In this document: positions 59,952 to 64,000 of the stretch, one piece after another | Numbering within the stretch: the stretch's first letter is position 1 | How the letters are laid out: the number at the start of each line of letters is the position of its first letter | The notes under the pieces: generated by a model | What the model was told of the DNA's origin: nothing | Seen by the model: the letters and a program-made list of their open reading frames with translations, nothing else | Database searches by the model: none | Program-made: the position numbers and the translations under genes | DNA from: Cymodocea nodosa | Taxonomy: Eukaryota > Streptophyta > Magnoliopsida > Alismatales > Cymodoceaceae | Length of the DNA stretch: 64,000 bases | Reading direction: 5' to 3' | NCBI GenBank assembly: GCA_036874045.1 | Contig: CM072335.1 | Coordinates: 15,210,001-15,274,000 of the forward strand

Positions 59952-59960
59952 AAGTTTTTC

Positions 59961-59977
59961 TGGTGTCGTGCTAGGAG
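59961..59977 (+). promoter_or_regulatory. Possible Gypsy primer-binding site after the LTR
   Basis: tggtgtcgtgctaggag follows the LTR after a aagtttttc spacer, the usual Athila arrangement. It is related to, but diverged from, the tRNA-Asp-type site tggcgccgttgccgggg. A 3' LTR should not be followed by a primer site, so this implies a tandem or recombined element. Confidence 0.5.
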
Positions 59978-59989
59978 AATCTAAACATG

Positions 59990-60128
59990 TACAGAGGTGG
60001 ATAACTACACTAACTACAGGAAGCGTCAGAAGTTCCTTGAAGCTCCACACCACCACCAAAATCACCAACCATCAAAGGTCTGTGAGGATACTTTCCTAAT
60101 GTCGGGTCGATTCCGAGCCAAACACAGT
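59990..60128 (+). mobile_element. G-family LTR fragment
   Basis: About 140 bp match the interior of the G-family LTRs (compare 46870-47040 inverted and 58900-58985), including aagttccttgaagctccaca and gatgtcgggtcgattccgag. It stops at 60128, where Copia D begins, so D inserted into it. Confidence 0.7.
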
Positions 60129-60500
60129 GTGTGATGCGTGTGTCTTCCATCAAGTATATGTCTATGTCTTTGTATATGGTTGTATTTCTTTGATAATTTG
60201 TACAGGGGCAAACTTGTCTTTTGTGTATCACCAACCGTTGCCCCTATATATGTAAGGGGTCATCCACGTCTAAGGGATGCCATGCCAAACCATCCCTTGA
60301 TTTCGTTCTCCCCCTTCTTTGTACCAACAACCATACAACAAGGAATCACAATAGATTGATCACCCATGGACGTACCCATGTTGGGGAACCACGTAAATTT
60401 GTTGTTCTTCGAATTCTCCACTCACAATCCTCTCTTCCACGTAGATCTCTTCTCCACGCCACCCCTAGATGCTCCACGTTTGTTTGATCTTTCTGCACAA
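60129..60500 (+). repeat. 5' LTR of element D
   Basis: It begins tgtgatgcgtgtgtc at the point where the older G-family LTR sequence stops and ends near ctgcaca, just before the primer site. A TATA-like site is at 60244-60252 inside cccctatatatgtaagggg. The exact ends need the 3' LTR, which is outside the window. Confidence 0.7.
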
Positions 60501-60504
60501 CAAC

Positions 60505-60516
60505 TGGTATCAGAGC
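60505..60516 (+). promoter_or_regulatory. Primer-binding site of element D
   Basis: tggtatcagagc, complementary to the 3' end of initiator tRNA-Met, a few bases after the LTR. Confidence 0.93.
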
Positions 60517-61069
60517 GAGGTTAGACATCTTCGGGTTTGCATCTGAAGTTTCGAAGAGTTTCATCAAGGTTCAAGCCATTTCCACAAGGGATCTCTCCAT
60601 TGTTGTAATTGCCATCATCGTTGGCGCCAGTCTGCACACTCCGACACCAAGTCGTGCGCCTTCCTCATTCGTGCTCCGTTGCATCTCAAATTTTGAGGAC
60701 GTGTAGTAAGCTTCCTGAAATTCCTTTCTTTAAAATTTCGTGGTCAGAAGTTTCGTATTCAGAGAGAAATAGCGGGAGGCATCTGGCTAGGGCATAGTAG
60801 TTTTCTAGACGAGTGACTCTTTGATTGTCGCATTTTGGGCATTTTGTGATTGTGGTTTTGTGCTTGGTTTGTGCGAGTATTTGCTACTGTTTTGTGATAA
60901 GTAGTGTGCTTGGCTTGTGGCTGATTACATTTCGTTGAAATCAGTAGTTTCAGTAGCATATTGTTGTTGAGATATTGCTTGCTATTGTGTACCTTGCCGT
61001 AGAATTGTGTTTGTTGAAATCACATTGTATCTTGTGTGTATTGATGGTTGTTTGTTGTTTTGAAAATAT

Positions 61070-61838
61070 GAATACTTCGGGGTTGAAGATAGAAAAGTTT
61101 GATGGTAAGAATAGCTTCAACTTATGGCAAATTAAGATGAAAGCACTTCTAAAGCAACAAGGTATTTGGGCTCCTTTAAATAAGGAAACTACTCTGAATA
61201 GAAATTTGCCAGAGTTTGAATTGTAGGAGGAGAAAGCTCACTCCACCATCTTGTTGTGTTTGTCTGATGAAGTTATAATAAAAGTTGCTGATGAATCTAC
61301 CTCGTTAGATCTTTGGCAGAAACTTGAGTCATTGTATATGACTAAGTCTTTAACAAACAAATTGTTGTTAAAGTAGAGACTGTTCTCTTTAAAGATGATA
61401 AAAGGTGTACCTCTTAAGCAGCATTTAGATTAGCTAAATGCTATTCTGATGGAACTCAAGAATATTGGAGTAATCATAGAAGATGAAGATGCAGCTCTTA
61501 TCTTGCTTTGTTCACTCCCATTGAGTTATGAAAACTTTGTTTAGTCTTCTGTAGTTGGAAGAGATTCAATTACACTAGAAGAAGTGAGGTCCAGCCTTCA
61601 TTCTAGGGAGCTCAAGCACATGGTGCATGGTAGAAATGAGGCAAGTGGTGTTGGCCTCTCAGCTCAGCAACAAGAGAACATGGGAAGAAGCCAGAGACAA
61701 GGTGGAGGGAAGAATAGAAGCAGAAGCAAGTCGAAGGGCAAGTACTCTAGGGATACTTGCTATTACTGTAAGGAGAAAGGACATTGGAAATCACATTGTC
61801 CCAAGCTTATGAACAAAGGAAAGGCTGCTGTGGCATAA
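61070..61838 (+). pseudogene. Copia gag of element D
   Basis: UBN2-type gag: M-N-T-S-G-L-K-I-E-K-F-D-G, then N-L-W-Q-I-K-M-K-A-L-L. It ends in a basic region and a CCHC zinc knuckle, C-Y-Y-C-K-E-K-G-H-W-K-S-H-C. Some breaks. Confidence 0.88.
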
Positions 61839-64000
61839 ACCAGTTCTACGTCAGGTGATGACTTTTCTCTTATAGTTTGTTGCAGTGCCTATTCTGATGA
61901 TCAATGGATTATGGACTCAAGAGCTTCACATCATATGACTCCTACTAGGGAGTATTTTGACACCTATGAGCAGGTGGAGGATGGTCAAGTGACTTTGGCC
62001 AATGATGATGTGTGTTCTAGAGTTGGTGTGGGCATTATAAAATTTAAACTACATGATGGCATAGTTAGAATTCTGGAGGACATTTGGCACGTCCCAAAGC
62101 TTGGAAAAAGTCTAATCTCACTGATGGCCCTTGATGCTAAGGGTTATAAATATACAAGTGGTGAGGGGAAGATCAGCATACTAAAAGGCTCGTTAGTTGT
62201 TATGAAGGGAACCAAATCTGGTCCCTTATACATTTTACAGGGCACTCCAATTGTTGGTGCAGCTACATCAGCTATATCTGGTCAGTAGGATTTTTATGTC
62301 ATGTGGCACTCAAGGATGGGTCATTTGGAGCAGAAAGGAATGCAGAAACTGAGTAGTCTGGGCAAGTTTGATGGGCACAAGGTTGCTTGTATTGACATGT
62401 GCAAACATTGTGTCTTTGGTAGACAGAAAAGAGTGTCATTTGCATGCAGTCAGCATAGCTCCAAGGGAGTTCTTGATTATATTCATGCTGATTGTTGGGG
62501 GCCTTCACGTCAGCCTTCTATTGTAGGTTCTAGATATTTTCTTTCTATCATTGACTGTCATTCAAGGATGAACTGGGTTTTCTTTTTGACACACAAAAGT
62601 GAAGTTTTTCTTGCTTCAAGCATTGGAAGAAGCAAGTAGAAAACCAAACAGATAGAAAGGTAAAATATCTTAGAATTGATAATGGTCTTGAGTTTTGTTC
62701 TCAAGAATTTGATAACTTTTGTAAAGATGAAGGCATTACACGGCATAACACTGTCACGTATACCCCTCAGCAAAATGGAGTGGCTGAAAGATTGAATAGA
62801 ACACTCCTAGAAAAGGCACGTTGTATGCTGTCTCATGTAGGTTTGACCAAGAAGTGTTGGGCAGAGGCTGTTAACACAGCTTCCTATCTAGTGAACAGGT
62901 CCCCTTCTAGTGCCTTAGATGGGAAGATACCTCTTGAGGTATGGTTGAAAAGATTTGCTAGTTATTCAAAGCTCAGAATTTTTGGATGTCCAGCTTACTA
63001 TCATGTGAACAATGGCAAGCTAGAACCACATGCCAAGAAAGGCATATTTGTGGGCTAAGGTGTTGGTGTAAAGGAATACAGGATATATGATATTGAATCT
63101 CACAAAGTAATATATAGCCGTAATGTTACTTTTGATGAGAATTCTCTTTTGTAGGCAATAGATAAACTAGCAGGTGAAACACAAGAAATTGAGCACACCC
63201 TTCTTGAACTGATGGAGATAGATGACGCATAGCAGCCGCTTATCACTAATCAAGTTGAAATTAGAGAAATCTCATCTGAAACTTAGGAAAATGAAGTTGA
63301 GGAGGAAGAGGTGGAGCAACCACCACCAAGAACCATTGGCAAAGATCGTCCTAGAAGAGACGTTGGACCTCCGATTAGATATGGCTACAACAGTTTGGTT
63401 GCTTTTGCCTTACAAGTAGCAGTTGAGGTGGAAGATTCTGTTGATCCACCTACATATGAAGCTGCAATGAAAGATTCAGAAACTAGTCTTTGGATGTCTG
63501 CTATGGAGGAGGAACTCCAATCTCTCCATAAGAATAAGGCTTGGGAACTGGTGAAATGTCCAAGGAACACAAATATTGTTGGTTGCAAATGGGTCTATAA
63601 GAAGAAGATTGGAACTCAAGGCAACGCAGGTGTGCAGCACAAAGCAAGATTAGTCGCCAAAGGTTATTCACAGCGAGAAGAAGTTGACTTCAATGAGGTA
63701 TTTGCTCCTGTTGTATGTCATACATCTATTAGAATTTTGTTATCCATTGTTGCAACATAGAATTTAGAATTGGAACAACTAGATGTAAAGATGGCCTTCT
63801 TGCATGGTGAGTTGGAAGAAAATATTTGGATGGAACAACCAACAAGGTTTGTGGTGAAAGGTAAATCTGATTGGGTGTGCAAATTAAATAAGTCCTTGTA
63901 TGGACTTAAATAGTCACCACGACAATGGTACAAAAGGTTTGATGTCTTTATAGTTAAAGTTGGTTTTAGACACAGCAACTATGATTCATGTGTATATGTT
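61839..64000 (+). pseudogene. Copia pol of element D: protease, integrase, RT start
   Basis: The protease region is marked by W-I-M-D-S and S-H-H-M-T-P near 61910. GAG-pre-integrase (M-W-H-S-R-M-G-H-L) is at 62300. The integrase core contains H-A-D-C-W-G-P and, later, Q-N-G-V-A-E-R-L-N-R-T-L-L at 62770. RT begins about 63460 (W-M-S-A-M-E-E-E-L) and runs to the window edge. The order is that of Copia. Several breaks. Confidence 0.9.

Larger units (their letters stand above)
60129..64000 (+). mobile_element. Tnt1/Tork-like Copia element D (runs off the window)
   Basis: Fossil Copia on the plus strand: 5' LTR about 60129-60500 with a TATA-like ctatatatg at 60244, tRNA-Met primer site tggtatcagagc at 60505-60516, gag, protease, integrase and the first part of RT. 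The rest lies beyond position 64000. By sequence it resembles the Tnt1/Tork group (for example M-E-E-E-L-Q-S-L-H-K-N-K-A-W-E-L). It carries about ten breaks in the part seen. Confidence 0.9.

Overview
This window is plant nuclear DNA: AT-rich, mostly non-coding, with a spliced single-copy-type host gene and a dense nest of plant-type Copia and Gypsy LTR retrotransposons. The host gene is a mitochondrial gamma carbonic anhydrase of respiratory complex I. It is split by GT-AG introns, one of them 11.8 kb long. The species cannot be named from the sequence; a large-genome seed plant, probably a non-grass angiosperm, fits best.

Region 1 (1-18582, + strand). Four coding exons (4177-4320, 5779-5904, 6375-6526, 18301-18582) read in consistent phase and give 234 residues of the gamma carbonic anhydrase, from just after the N-terminal leader to the stop. 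The first exon or exons lie upstream of the window. The introns hold old transposon remains: a Copia 3' end (2738-3480), an RTE-type LINE tail (5401-5690), and, in the giant last intron, a degenerate Copia element with 0.12-kb LTRs (9839-16444). That Copia has itself been split by a 2.1-kb hAT DNA transposon (13032-15114) carrying an 8-bp target duplication. A minisatellite of about 138 bp per unit (17290-18128) ends 170 bp before the last exon.

Region 2 (18583-24560). This is the 3' flank of the host gene. It contains a solo LTR with a perfect 5-bp target duplication (19382-20602), an AT-rich tandem repeat, a CT microsatellite, a LINE zf-RVT fragment and LTR scraps.

Region 3 (24561-60128). 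This is a stack of broken LTR elements inserted into one another: a Gypsy-family LTR fragment; a pol-less SIRE-type Copia derivative (A, minus); an inverted gag duplicate; a SIRE-type Copia with gag, pol and a 5' LTR (B, minus); an Athila-like Gypsy pol (G1, minus) hit by B, by solo LTR C and by G3; and two related Gypsy gag elements arranged head to head with their LTRs outward (G3 minus, G2 plus). G3 has a further solo LTR (E) inside its gag. Three solo LTRs have exact 5-bp target duplications, so their insertion order can be read directly.

Region 4 (60129-64000). A Tnt1/Tork-like Copia (D, plus) with LTR, tRNA-Met primer site, gag, protease, integrase and the start of reverse transcriptase runs off the right edge.

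The most unusual features are: (i) the Gypsy-type element G2 carries an F-box protein gene between gag and its 3' LTR, where pol would be expected; (ii) about 1 kb downstream of that F-box gene is homologous to the post-pol segment of the unrelated Copia element B; (iii) LTRs of several Copia and Gypsy families, and the spacers before internal ORFs, contain arrays of one palindrome-forming motif, consensus TAACTNNNCGR; and (iv) the SIRE-type elements carry a third ORF resembling the 'putative plant transposon protein' family in the position where SIRE elements usually have an env-like ORF.
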